From contig JAUYAJ010000531.1 in NCBI GenBank assembly GCA_030693565.1, forward strand, positions 1 through 40,584: 40,584 nucleotides of DNA, given 5' to 3'. The position numbers and the translations under genes were made by a program. Numbering within the stretch: position 1 is the stretch's first letter; every line of letters begins with the position of its first letter. Source of the stretch: Rubrivivax sp. (lineage in GTDB: Bacteria; Pseudomonadota; Gammaproteobacteria; Burkholderiales; Burkholderiaceae_C). Positions 25,394-33,643 of this stretch are shown piece by piece. The notes under the pieces were generated by a model that did not search any database, was not told the origin of the DNA, and saw nothing but the letters and a program-made list of their open reading frames with translations.

Positions 25394-25718
25394 GTCGCTG
25401 CCTCATCGTTGCGTTAAGTCTTCCGACACCATCCAGCTTAGCCCAGCGCGCGTACCGCGAATCGTGGCAACGCCAGTCCGCCTCGGGCGGCGTCGCAACG
25501 CGCATCGTCAACGCCTTGCGGCCGGCGTTCGGCCCTTGGCGACGCCGAAAAGCCTGCACCGCCATGCTGCGGCCTGAGTGGGCGGACGTCGTGGGCTGAA
25601 ACGAGCTTTGCGGGTCACCGCGCCCGAAGTGCCAGCGGCGGGTGAAGCTCAGGTGCGTGCCATCACAGCTGGCCGACCGCCGCTCGATCCAGGTCGGCGC
25701 GTCGCGCAGGAAACCAGC
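25394..25718. other. Intergenic region upstream of the L,D-transpeptidase operon
   Basis: About 325 bp with no supportable gene. It holds the leftward promoter region of the cell-wall operon and a short diverged repeat (25605-25635) similar to 21981-22012. Open frames across it on both strands have no ribosome-binding sites and no family resemblance. Confidence 0.5.
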
Positions 25719-25773
25719 TAGGAGCGTGGGCGGCAGAAGGCGCGGGCGTCGCCTTCTGCCGCCCACACTCCTA
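25719..25773. repeat. 55-bp palindromic element, copy 2 (at the end of the Lon-like gene)
   Basis: Arms 25719-25742 and 25750-25773 are 24-base inverted repeats with one mismatch around a 7-base loop. The outer ends read TAGGAG on each strand. The rightmost CTA is the TAG stop codon of the leftward Lon-like gene. The hairpin may also serve as its terminator. Copy 1 at 8198-8252 is nearly identical but its arms have drifted. Confidence 0.9.
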
Positions 25774-28215
25774 GCCCGAGTCGGGGGGTTCGCGCCGCGG
25801 CGCGCGCGGCTTGCGCTGGGTCGCGACCGCGCCGCGTTCCTGGCAGGCGCGGCGATAGGCCTGCAGCGTCTTTTGCGCCTGCCCCAGCACCGTGCCTTCA
25901 GGGTAGCCGCCCGGGCCGAGCTGGCCGAAGCGCGTTTGTGTCAGCAGTTCAATGCCCTCGCTGGCGTGGTCCGCAGTGTAGATGTGGAAGCGCCCAGCGG
26001 CCACCGCTTCCACCACGCGCGGCGCCAGCATCAGGTGCCTTTGATTGCGCCGCGGAATCAGCACCCCCTGCTGGCCGTCGAGTCCGAGCAATTCACAGCT
26101 CTTGAAGAACCCCTCGATCTTTTCATTGATGGCGCCAACAGGAAGGATCTCGCCATGCTGGTTGAGCCCGCCCGTGACGGCGATGCCCTGCCGCACAGGC
26201 AGGCCGGACAGGGCCGAGAGCAAGGCAAAGAACTCGGCGCAGGAGGCCGAGTCGCCTTCGACGCCGCTGTACTCCTGTTCGAACACCACCGCGGCATTGA
26301 GCGCCAGTGGCGCGACATGCGCGAACAGCGCCGCCAGGTAACTCTGCAGGATCAGCACACCCTTGTTGTGGATCGGGCCGGACATCTCGACTTCGCGCCC
26401 GATGTCGAGCAGCCCTTCGTCGCCGGCATGGGTCGACGCCGACACGCGCACCGGAAAGCCAAAGGCGTAATCGCCCAGGTCCATGACCGTCAGACCGTTC
26501 ACCTGACCGGTCTGCGCACCGCTGACCGTCAGCAGGCGAATGCCGTCGGTGATCGACTCCTGCAAGCGCTGCTCGGGGTAATCGTGCCGGTGGGTGCGCG
26601 CGTCGATGGCGGCGCGCACGTCGCTCATCTGGGCCAGCGCCGCGCCGCGCCCGCGCGCCACACCGGCGCTTTCCATCACCAGTGCTTCGGTGTGCGCAAA
26701 GCGGGCGCTCTGACGCGTCTGGTCCTCGGCTTCGCGGTGCGTTTCTTCGATCAGTGCGGCCACGGCAGCGGCCGAGAAGTGCGGCAGGCCCATCTTGGTG
26801 CAGGTATGAGCAACGAAGATCGCCGTGGCGCGACGCGTCTGCGCCGTGGCCATGAAGCGCTCGGCGAAGTCGACCTTGCAACGAAAGCGCCGCGCCAGTT
26901 CGGGGTCGGCTTCCTGCACGGCATAGAAGTCTTCGGCCGTCGCGACAAGGACGATCTTGACCTCGACATCGACCGCCTCGGGCTGCAGCGACACCGCGCT
27001 GACGGGCGCATTGACCATGCCCGGCTCCTCGATCTGCAGCCTGCCGCTGCGCAGGAAGCGGTGCAGCTTTTCGCGCATCAGCGCGTCGACCAAGAGGTCG
27101 CGCAAGTGCAGCATCAAGAACCCGCCGTGGGCCTTGAGCAGGCTGCCGGCCCTGATGCGCGAGAGGTCGGTCAGCAACAGGCCGTCTTCGGACTCGTACT
27201 CGATGCTGCCGAACAGCGAGCGAAACAGCGGGTTGTCGTCGACGATCACCGGCGCGCCTTGCTGGCCGTGGTGGTCCACCACCACGTTGACGCGCAAGCG
27301 CGAGATCAGCGCCAGCAGCGCGACGACGCGCTCCTCGTCCTGATCCAGATCGGATCGAAACAGCTCCAGGTTTTCGAGCATGTAGCTGCGCACCTGATCG
27401 AGGTACTGGCCCAGCTTGACCGCGTCCTTGATCTGCCTGCGCAGCTGGTTGCGCATCTCCTGCAGTTCGTGATCCAGCAAGGGCTGGATGCGCTGGCGCC
27501 GCAGCGCCGTCAGCGCCTTGTTCATGGTGATCTCGCGCGGACGCGCCTTCTCCATGAAGCGGCCGATCTCGGCGCGCAACTCGGCCTCGCCGGCATCGAT
27601 GGCAGCGCGCTGCTCGGCGCTCAGTTTCTGCGCCCTGTCAGGCGTCAGCGGCTGACCCTGGTCATCGCGCTGGGTGAACACCAGGCGCCCCTGCTCGCGC
27701 GTCAGGGCGAAATGGCGGGCGCTGGCGAATTGGCTCAGCGCGATGAAGGCCGCTTCCTCTTCGGCTTTGTGGATCGACGCGATGCGTTCGCAATCGGAGA
27801 CGATGTCCGGTGCCTGCAAGCGCTTGGGAATCTCTGTCTGCAGGGTCTGGGCCAGCTCGGCCATCAGCTGTTTGAGCAGCCGCCCTTCACCTGCAGGCAG
27901 GCGCAGCGCCAGCGGGCGCTCGGGCACGTCGAAGTTGTGCAGGTAGCACAGGTCGGGCGGCACCGGTCGCTTGGCCGCCTCCTGGATCATCATCTCGCGC
28001 ATCAGCGACGTTCGGCCACTGCCGACCTCGCCGAGCACGAACAGGTTGTAGTCGGGCTGCTCCATCTGCAGACCGAAGCGGCCGGCCCGCTCGGCGCGCT
28101 CCTGACCGATCCAGGGCAGCGGCTCCTTCGTCAGCGCGGAGGTGTCGGCAAAACCCAGGGCCTGCGCATCGACATGGAGGCGCAGGTCAGCGGGGGGCAC
28201 GGTGGCAAGGGTCAT
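25771..28215 (-). CDS. Lon-related putative ATP-dependent protease (AAA_32/LonB-like)
   Basis: 814 residues from an ATG at 28215. The N-terminal nucleotide-binding region has a Walker A-like GEVGSGRTSLM in which the usual Lys is Arg, and an AAA/helical middle follows (HHGQQGAPVIVDDNPLFRSLFG; GSLLKAHGGFLMLHLRDLL). The C-terminal Lon protease domain has Ser656 in EGDSASCAEFF and Lys699 in GAINEKIEGF. Their 43-residue spacing equals that of the E. coli Lon Ser679/Lys722 dyad. The family (E. coli YcbZ type) degrades cytoplasmic substrates that are poorly defined. The last residues (KPRAPRREPPDSG) are basic and poorly conserved-looking. The stop lies within the 55-bp palindromic element, so the original C-terminus may have been trimmed. 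Confidence 0.92.
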   Translation of the reverse strand: MTLATVPPADLRLHVDAQALGFADTSALTKEPLPWIGQERAERAGRFGLQMEQPDYNLFVLGEVGSGRTSLMREMMIQEAAKRPVPPDLCYLHNFDVPERPLALRLPAGEGRLLKQLMAELAQTLQTEIPKRLQAPDIVSDCERIASIHKAEEEAAFIALSQFASARHFALTREQGRLVFTQRDDQGQPLTPDRAQKLSAEQRAAIDAGEAELRAEIGRFMEKARPREITMNKALTALRRQRIQPLLDHELQEMRNQLRRQIKDAVKLGQYLDQVRSYMLENLELFRSDLDQDEERVVALLALISRLRVNVVVDHHGQQGAPVIVDDNPLFRSLFGSIEYESEDGLLLTDLSRIRAGSLLKAHGGFLMLHLRDLLVDALMREKLHRFLRSGRLQIEEPGMVNAPVSAVSLQPEAVDVEVKIVLVATAEDFYAVQEADPELARRFRCKVDFAERFMATAQTRRATAIFVAHTCTKMGLPHFSAAAVAALIEETHREAEDQTRQSARFAHTEALVMESAGVARGRGAALAQMSDVRAAIDARTHRHDYPEQRLQESITDGIRLLTVSGAQTGQVNGLTVMDLGDYAFGFPVRVSASTHAGDEGLLDIGREVEMSGPIHNKGVLILQSYLAALFAHVAPLALNAAVVFEQEYSGVEGDSASCAEFFALLSALSGLPVRQGIAVTGGLNQHGEILPVGAINEKIEGFFKSCELLGLDGQQGVLIPRRNQRHLMLAPRVVEAVAAGRFHIYTADHASEGIELLTQTRFGQLGPGGYPEGTVLGQAQKTLQAYRRACQERGAVATQRKPRAPRREPPDSG

Positions 28216-28396
28216 GGGCAGGCTCTGGGAATTCGCGTCCCCATTGTGCGGTGCCCGGATGGGCAGGGTGGGGGCCTGCCAGCCGTGACCTGGGCCTGGG
28301 CCGGGAAGTGGCGGGCGCTGCTCAACGCAGCGGCACGACCTCGCCGCAGGCCTTCACCTGCCCGCCGCCGTCAGCCACCGGGTCAGGCGGCGCGCT

Positions 28397-29365
28397 TCAG
28401 TCGACCTGCGCACCCGAGGCCTTGACGATGGGCGCCCAGCGCGCGATGTCGTCCCTGACCATCGCCGCCAGCTGCACCGGCCCGCCGCGCAGAGGCTCGA
28501 CACCGAGCGCGGCGAAGCGCTCGAGTGTGTCGGCGGCGCCGACCGCCGCAGCGACCTCGCTCGCCAAGCGCTCGACGATTGCCGGTGGCGTGCCGGCGAC
28601 CGCGAACAGGCCGACCCACAGCTCGCCGGCGAAACCGGGCACGAGCTCGCCGATCGCCGGCACGTCGGGCAGCGCCGGCGAACGTCGCGGCGAACTCACG
28701 CCCAGCGCGCGCAGCTTGCCGGCCCTCACATGCCCGATGCACGATGGCAGGCTCGCGAAGGCCATCGGGATTTGGCCGCCGAGCACGTCGTTCAACGCCG
28801 GCGCCACGCCCTTGTACGGCACATGCTCGAGCTTGATGCCGGCGGCACGGCTGAGCATCTCACCCAGCAGGTGGTTGAGCGAGCCGTTGCCGGCCGAGGC
28901 GTACATATAGGGCTGCTTTTGCGCCTTTGCGTCGGCGATGAAGGCCTGCAGTGTCGTCGCCGGGAAGCTCGGGTTGACGACCAGAACGTTGGGCACCACG
29001 CCGACCGGGGCGATCGGGTCGAAGTCCTTCACCGGGTCGAAGCCGGTGGTCTTGTACAGCGCCGGGTTGATGGCCTGTGTGCTGCTGATGGTCAGCAGCA
29101 GCGTGTAGCCGTCCTTGGGCGCTTTGGCGGCGATGGCGGTCCCGATGTTGCCGCCGGCGCCGACGCGGTTGTCGACGACGAAGCTCTGGCCCAAACGCTC
29201 GCTGAGTTTCTGCGCCAGGATGCGCCCGACCGCGTCGTTGGTGCCACCCGGTGCCTGCGGTACCAGGATCGTCACCGGCTTGGCCGGCCAGGCCTGCGCA
29301 AAGGCGTTTGGCAGCGCCGCCGCCAGCGTGGCAAGGCAGAAGTCGCGCTTGGTCAGCATCGTCAT
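28397..29365 (-). CDS. Bug/TctC-family periplasmic solute receptor
   Basis: 322 residues from an ATG at 29365, preceded by GGAGA; this start overlaps the stop of the upstream lyase gene (ATGA). A signal peptide (about 1-24, ending NAFAQA) precedes the Bug fold: PVTILVPQAPGGTNDAVGRILAQKLSERLGQSFVVDNRVGAGGNIG (about 30-75) is the family hallmark, and YKGVAPALNDVLGG binds the ligand carboxylates in known members. These proteins bind carboxylates for TctAB-type importers. No tctA or tctB is in the window, so the receptor probably uses a distant membrane partner. It is the last gene of a three-gene catabolic operon. Confidence 0.93.
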   Translation of the reverse strand: MTMLTKRDFCLATLAAALPNAFAQAWPAKPVTILVPQAPGGTNDAVGRILAQKLSERLGQSFVVDNRVGAGGNIGTAIAAKAPKDGYTLLLTISSTQAINPALYKTTGFDPVKDFDPIAPVGVVPNVLVVNPSFPATTLQAFIADAKAQKQPYMYASAGNGSLNHLLGEMLSRAAGIKLEHVPYKGVAPALNDVLGGQIPMAFASLPSCIGHVRAGKLRALGVSSPRRSPALPDVPAIGELVPGFAGELWVGLFAVAGTPPAIVERLASEVAAAVGAADTLERFAALGVEPLRGGPVQLAAMVRDDIARWAPIVKASGAQVD

Positions 29366-30297
29366 GGAGTCTCCGTCTGTTGTGGGGGGTGGATCGGTTG
29401 CGGCGCTGGTGCGACCGCGCCCATCGCCTCGGCGTCGCGCAGCAGCGCCAGCGCACGGCGGTAGACCGGCTTGTCGACCATCAAGGTGCCAACGCGGATC
29501 GCGCCCAGCCCGTTGGCATCGGCGGTCTCGAAAGCGTCGACGATGGCGCGCGCCTCGGCACACTGCGCCGGCGCAGGCGTGTAGCAATCGTTGACGGCGG
29601 CGATGAACTTCGGGTGCACGACCACCGCGCCGCGAAAGCCCAGCCCGCGCGCCTGCTCAAGCACGAGTCTGAAGGCTTCGACCTCGCCCAATGCGGCGAT
29701 CGACGCGACGAAGCCGATGGGCTGGATGCGCGCCGCGCGCGCCGCGTGCAGCACCATCAGGCTCGGTGCCATCAATGCCTCGGGGCTGGGCAGGCCGCCG
29801 CAGTCAAGCGAGAAGTCCTCGCTGCCCAGCATCATGCCCATCACGCGCGCGTCGGCGGCGGCGATCTCGTGCAGCCGCGGCAGCGCCAGCGCGCTCTCGA
29901 TCTGCAGCAGCAGGCGTACGTGGCCGGCCGCCATGCAGCGATCGGCCTCCAGCGCTGCCACCGCCGACGCCAGCAACTGCACGTCTCGGGCATGTTCAAC
30001 CTTGGGTAGCACCAGCAGGTCCAGGCCCGGCCGCACCGCGGCCTGCAGGTCGGCCACCGCCGTCAGCAGGTCGGCGTTGATGCGCACTGCCACCGCCTTG
30101 CCGGCCGCGGCCAGCGTGGCGTATGCGGCCTCCAGGCCTTGGCGTGCCGCCGCTTTGCGGCTCGGGTGCGTGCCGTCCTCAAGGTCCAGGATCGCAGCGT
30201 CGCAGTCTCGCGTCGCTGCGCTGGCGATCAGCCTGCCGTCGGCTGCCGGCACGAACAGCAGCGAGCGCAGCGGCCGCAGCGGCCGCACGGTTGGCAT
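29362..30297 (-). CDS. HpcH/HpaI/CitE-family lyase
   Basis: 311 residues from an ATG at 30297; a GTG at 30306 overlapping the previous stop is an alternative. It has the CitE-like barrel: RSLLFVPAADGRLI (about 10-23), LDLEDGTHPSRKAAAR with the metal/CoA-binding acidic residues, AVRINADLL with a conserved Arg, LLVLPKVEHA, LLLQIESALALPRL with a metal-binding Glu, and MMLGSEDFSLDCGG with a metal-binding Asp. Family members cleave citryl-, malyl-, citramalyl- or similar CoA thioesters. Together with the upstream CoA-transferase it suggests activation and cleavage of a C4-C6 (hydroxy)dicarboxylate. The exact substrate is unknown. Confidence 0.9.
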   Translation of the reverse strand: MPTVRPLRPLRSLLFVPAADGRLIASAATRDCDAAILDLEDGTHPSRKAAARQGLEAAYATLAAAGKAVAVRINADLLTAVADLQAAVRPGLDLLVLPKVEHARDVQLLASAVAALEADRCMAAGHVRLLLQIESALALPRLHEIAAADARVMGMMLGSEDFSLDCGGLPSPEALMAPSLMVLHAARAARIQPIGFVASIAALGEVEAFRLVLEQARGLGFRGAVVVHPKFIAAVNDCYTPAPAQCAEARAIVDAFETADANGLGAIRVGTLMVDKPVYRRALALLRDAEAMGAVAPAPQPIHPPQQTETP

Positions 30298-30302
30298 GGC
30301 GC

Positions 30303-31472
30303 TCACTCGGCTCGCGCCGCCAGCCAGCGTGCGTTGTCCTGGCCCAGCGACGGCGCCGGCCTGCGGATCGGCGGACGCTGACCGTTGATCTTGTACGGCG
30401 GCGCGTGCACCGGCACCTCGCGCCCGTCGGGCGTGGGCTGCATCACCAGCAGTTCGCGGTCTGCCATGTAGGGGTGGCCCAGCAGATCGGCGATGTCGCA
30501 CACCGGCCCGGCGGTGATGTCGCGCTCGGCGAAGAACCGCAGCGCCTCGGCCAGTGTCAGCCGGCTCAAGTGCTGCTGAATCAGATCGTCGAGCGCCTCG
30601 ACATTGCGCAGCCGCGCTTCGTGGGTCGCGAAGCGCGGGTCCTGCAGGGCCTCGGGCGCGCCGATGCCGTCGAACAGCCGCGCCAGCGTGGCTTCCATGC
30701 CGGCCGACAGCGCGACCCAGCGCCCGTCGCTGGTGCGGTAGACATTCCGCGGCGCGTGGGTCGGCGAGCGGCTGCCGGCGCGCTGCGGGCGCTCGCCGGT
30801 AAGGCCGTACTCGGCTGCCTGCGGGCCGAGCACCGAAAACAGCGGCTCGAACAGCGACAGGTCGATCTCCTGCACCTGCGCCGGCCCGCCGGCGCGCTGC
30901 CGGTGCACCGCCGCCAGCGCCAGCGATGCGCCATAGAGCCCGGCGACCGAGTCAGCCATCGCGAACGGCGGCAGCACCGGCGGCCGGTCGGCAAAGCCGT
31001 TCATCGCCGCGAAGCCACTCATGGCCTCGATCAGCGAGCCGAAGCCGCCCTTGTCGGCGAACAGCCCTGTCTGGCCCCAGCCCGAGATGCGCACCACCAC
31101 CAGCCGCGGGCTGATCCCGGCCAGCGTGTCCAGGTCCAGCCCCATGCGCTCCAGCGTGCCGGGTCGGAAGTTCTCGACCAGCACGTCGGCGCGCGCGATC
31201 AGGCCGCGCAGCGCGGCCATGCCGTCGGCGCTGCGCAAATCAAGTTCGACGCTGTCCTTGTTGCGGGCGTAGGTCAGCCAGTAAGTGCTGACGCCGTCGC
31301 GCTGCCAGGCACGCAGTTCGTCGCCCTTCCTCGGCGGCTCGACTTTGATCACGGTCGCGCCCAGGTCGGCCAGCACGTGGGTCAGCATGTTCCCCGAGAC
31401 CAGCCGCGACAGGTCGAGCACCGTCAGGTCGTGCAGCAGGCCAGCGGGGCGGGGTGCGTCGTCAGGGTTCAT
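30303..31472 (-). CDS. Class III (CaiB/BaiF-type) acyl-CoA transferase
   Basis: 389 residues from an ATG at 31472. Family marks: VLDLSRLVSGNMLTHVLADLGATVIKVEPP (about 18-47), YWLTYARNKDSVELDL, ADVLVENFRPGTLERMGL, and the catalytic Asp in PFAMADSVAGLYGA (near 175). The C-terminal half (about 230-389) includes NVYRTSDGRWVAL and VPVHAPPYKINGQRPPIRRPAP. These enzymes move CoA between carboxylic acids through an aspartyl-CoA anhydride. It is the first gene of the operon with the lyase and receptor. It is transcribed divergently from the LysR gene across a 78-bp gap, which points to LysR control. Confidence 0.92.
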   Translation of the reverse strand: MNPDDAPRPAGLLHDLTVLDLSRLVSGNMLTHVLADLGATVIKVEPPRKGDELRAWQRDGVSTYWLTYARNKDSVELDLRSADGMAALRGLIARADVLVENFRPGTLERMGLDLDTLAGISPRLVVVRISGWGQTGLFADKGGFGSLIEAMSGFAAMNGFADRPPVLPPFAMADSVAGLYGASLALAAVHRQRAGGPAQVQEIDLSLFEPLFSVLGPQAAEYGLTGERPQRAGSRSPTHAPRNVYRTSDGRWVALSAGMEATLARLFDGIGAPEALQDPRFATHEARLRNVEALDDLIQQHLSRLTLAEALRFFAERDITAGPVCDIADLLGHPYMADRELLVMQPTPDGREVPVHAPPYKINGQRPPIRRPAPSLGQDNARWLAARAE

Positions 31473-31550
31473 CGGCGCGGATTCTGTCGCCGCACGGGGT
31501 ATTCTGGAAATACATTTGAGCTCTAGTCGCCATCACGAAACGAGATAGTC
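31473..31550. promoter_or_regulatory. Divergent promoter region with a LysR-box-like palindrome
   Basis: GTATT-CTGGA-AATAC at 31499-31513 is an exact inverted repeat with a 5-base spacer and contains the T-N11-A pattern of LysR boxes. It sits 26 bases from the CoA-transferase start and 37 bases from the LysR start. The adjacent stretch is AT-richer than its surroundings. The regulator assignment is inference from position. Confidence 0.6.
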
Positions 31551-32489
31551 ATGGAGCTGCGCCAGCTGCGCTACCTGGTCGGCATCTGCGAAGCCGGCAG
31601 TCTGCTCGCGGCGTCGCGCCGGCTGCATGTGGCGCAGCCGGCGCTCAGTCACCACGTGGCCGCGCTCGAGGAAGAGCTCGGCGCGCGCCTCTTCACGCGC
31701 AGTAACCGCGGCATGGCGCCGACCGACGCCGGACGTGCCTTTCTTGAGCACGCGCGCGTTGTGCTCGCCGATGTCGAGCGTGCTGCCAGCTCGGTGCGCC
31801 TGCCTGGCGCCGAGATCCGCGGCGACGTCGTCGTCGGCCTGCCGACGACGGTCGCGCTGGTGGCCACGCTGCCGGTGCTGCAGGCCGCGCGCGCGCAGCA
31901 CCCTGGCGTCCGGCTCAAGTTGGTCGAGAGCCACAGCGGCTACCTTCGCGAGTGGCTTGAAGCCGGGCGGCTCGACCTGTCGGTGCTGTTCGCCGCCGGC
32001 GCCGGGCCGGAGCCAGCGCAGCGCCCGCTGCTCGAGGAACGCCTGGTGCTGGTCACGCGGCCTGCCGACCGGCCGACCGGACGCGAGGTCACGCTGCGCC
32101 AGGCGGCCCTGCGGCCGATGGTGCTGCCGGGTCGCGATCACGGCCTGCGTCGCATCATTGACGACGCCTGCGCACGGGCTGGCGTCACGCTGGATGTGCT
32201 GGCAGAGATCGACTCGCTGCCGAACATCAAGGCCGCGGTGCGCGCCGGCCTGGCCAGCACCGTCCTGTCGCCAGGCGCGGTGGCCGAGGAGGTCGAAGCC
32301 GGCCAGCTGGCAGTGGCCACGCTGGCGCGGCCGCACATCACGCGCCGCGTCGTCTGCGCCAGCGCTTTGACACGCCCGCTGACGCCCGCCGGCGCTGCGA
32401 TGCTGGCGCTGATCGAGCGCGTGATCCGCGGCTTGGTGCAAAGCCGCTCGTGGCCGGCGCGCTGGGTCGGCGCCGACGCGCCGGCCTGA
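31551..32489 (+). CDS. LysR-family transcriptional regulator
   Basis: 312 residues from an ATG at 31551 with no strong ribosome-binding site. The N-terminal winged helix-turn-helix (1-62) reads MELRQLRYLVGICEAGSLLAASRRLHVAQPALSHHVAALEEELGARLFTR. An effector-binding periplasmic-binding-like domain (about 90-300) follows, with GDVVVGLPTTVAL and LPNIKAAVRAGLASTVLSPGAV. The gene is divergent from the CoA-transferase/lyase/receptor operon. It most likely controls that operon and itself in response to the transported carboxylate or its CoA ester. Confidence 0.93.
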   Translation: MELRQLRYLVGICEAGSLLAASRRLHVAQPALSHHVAALEEELGARLFTRSNRGMAPTDAGRAFLEHARVVLADVERAASSVRLPGAEIRGDVVVGLPTTVALVATLPVLQAARAQHPGVRLKLVESHSGYLREWLEAGRLDLSVLFAAGAGPEPAQRPLLEERLVLVTRPADRPTGREVTLRQAALRPMVLPGRDHGLRRIIDDACARAGVTLDVLAEIDSLPNIKAAVRAGLASTVLSPGAVAEEVEAGQLAVATLARPHITRRVVCASALTRPLTPAGAAMLALIERVIRGLVQSRSWPARWVGADAPA

Positions 32490-32552
32490 GCAGTCACGCA
32501 TAGGTTCCCATCACGCCGGCCACTCGTCGCGCTGCCCGGGCCGCTTGGCCGC

Positions 32553-33245
32553 TCATCGGGCGCCGGCCGCGCGCAGCAGCGCGATGACCGCGCCCTGGCC
32601 CCGCTGCTCGGCGTGGGCCAGCGGCGTCAGGCCTTGCCGGTCGGCCAGATCGAGCTTCGCGCGGTGTGCGATCAGCAGCCTGACGATCTCGACGTAGCGC
32701 GGACCACCGTCGCCCAGAATCACCGCCTCGAGCAGCGCGGTCCAGCCCAGGTCGTTGACATGATCGATGTCGATGCCCGACCCCAGCAGCAGCCGGACGG
32801 TCTCCACATGGCCGTAATGACAGGCCGGGATCAAGGCCGTGCCGCCGTAGCGGTTGGTGAGCTTGAGGTCGGCCCCGGCGGCCAGCGCGCGACGAACGAT
32901 CTCCGTGTGGCCGCGCGCACCGGCGAGCAGGAAGGCGCTGTCGCGCTGCTCGTCCTGCGCGTTGACGTCGGCGCCTTGCGCGATCAGCCAAAGCGCCGCG
33001 CCACTGTGTCCGCGCTGGGTGGCGGCCAGCACGGCGTTGCGCCCTTGGCGGTCACGCCAGTGGAGGTCCGCCCCGGCGCCCAGGGCCGCACGCAGCGCCT
33101 GGAGGTCGCCTCGCAGCGCCGCGGCTATCAACGTCTGGCCCGAGCGCTGTGCGTCGATGGTGGGCGTGAAGGGCCCCGAGTTGCCAGCGCGGACCCCGGA
33201 CCCAGGCGCGGCCAGCAGCGCCAGCAGCGCCCAGCGCCGGTTCAA
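32553..33245 (-). CDS. Exported ankyrin-repeat protein, paralogue of the one at 21304-21975
   Basis: 230 residues from a TTG at 33245 that overlaps the stop of the deaminase gene (TTGA). This start gives a signal peptide (LNRRWALLALLAAPGSGVRAG), while longer frames read antisense-like sequence. Ankyrin repeats: SGQTLIAAALRGDLQALRAALGAGADLHWRD, GRNAVLAATQRGHSGAAL, DSAFLLAGARGHTEIV, YGGTALIPACHYGHVETV, GWTALLEAVILGDGG and GLTPLAHAEQRGQGAVI, ending LRAAGAR. About 56 of the last 98 residues match the other ankyrin protein by hand alignment. Likely a periplasmic binding partner of the coupled deaminase or of another exported protein; this is inference. Confidence 0.85.
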   Translation of the reverse strand: MNRRWALLALLAAPGSGVRAGNSGPFTPTIDAQRSGQTLIAAALRGDLQALRAALGAGADLHWRDRQGRNAVLAATQRGHSGAALWLIAQGADVNAQDEQRDSAFLLAGARGHTEIVRRALAAGADLKLTNRYGGTALIPACHYGHVETVRLLLGSGIDIDHVNDLGWTALLEAVILGDGGPRYVEIVRLLIAHRAKLDLADRQGLTPLAHAEQRGQGAVIALLRAAGAR

Positions 33246-33643
33246 GGCGGCGCTCCCGCGTCGACCAGGCCGTCGCCATGAACCATTCGAGCGATCCGGG
33301 CCCAGGACGCCGCCGCCTCGCACATGCGGCAAGGCCTGGAGGTCGAGACCAGCACGCAGCCCGAGAGATCGCGGCTGCGCAGGCGCCGCGCGGCGTCGCG
33401 GATGGCTTCCATCTCGGCATGCGCCGTCGGGTCGCCTGCGGTGACGACGCGGCTGGGCGCCTCGCCCACGATGCGCTCGCCGCAAAGGACCACTGCACCA
33501 AATGCCTGATCGCCACTGGCCAGCGCCTGTTCGCGCATCAGCCGCGCGCGCTGCATGGCCAGGGCCAGCGCCGGGGTCTGCGGCGCCTGGGCCGGCGCTG
33601 CCAGGGGCGTCAACGTCAGCAGGCAAAGGCGGCGGCTGATCAT
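33242..33643 (-). CDS. Exported cytidine/guanine-type deaminase-like protein
   Basis: 133 residues from an ATG at 33643 that overlaps the preceding stop (ATGA). The N-terminus looks like a signal peptide (MISRRLCLLTLTPLAAPAQA), unusual for a nucleobase deaminase. The zinc-dependent CDA-fold domain is short but complete in its key parts: TAHAEMEAIRDA supplies the zinc ligand His and the catalytic Glu, and STSRPCRMCEAAA the PCxxC Cys ligands. It resembles the guanine deaminase/TadA-type subfamily. Such enzymes normally act in the cytoplasm. If exported it might deaminate environmental bases or nucleosides, or the apparent signal may not function. Alternative: cytoplasmic, with a hydrophobic N-terminus. 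Confidence 0.8.
   Translation of the reverse strand: MISRRLCLLTLTPLAAPAQAPQTPALALAMQRARLMREQALASGDQAFGAVVLCGERIVGEAPSRVVTAGDPTAHAEMEAIRDAARRLRSRDLSGCVLVSTSRPCRMCEAAASWARIARMVHGDGLVDAGAPP

Noticed and set aside
25642..28425. 927-codon open frame opposite the Lon-like protease
   Set aside because: Shadow of a GC-rich gene; no family motif, composition dominated by H, Q and R.
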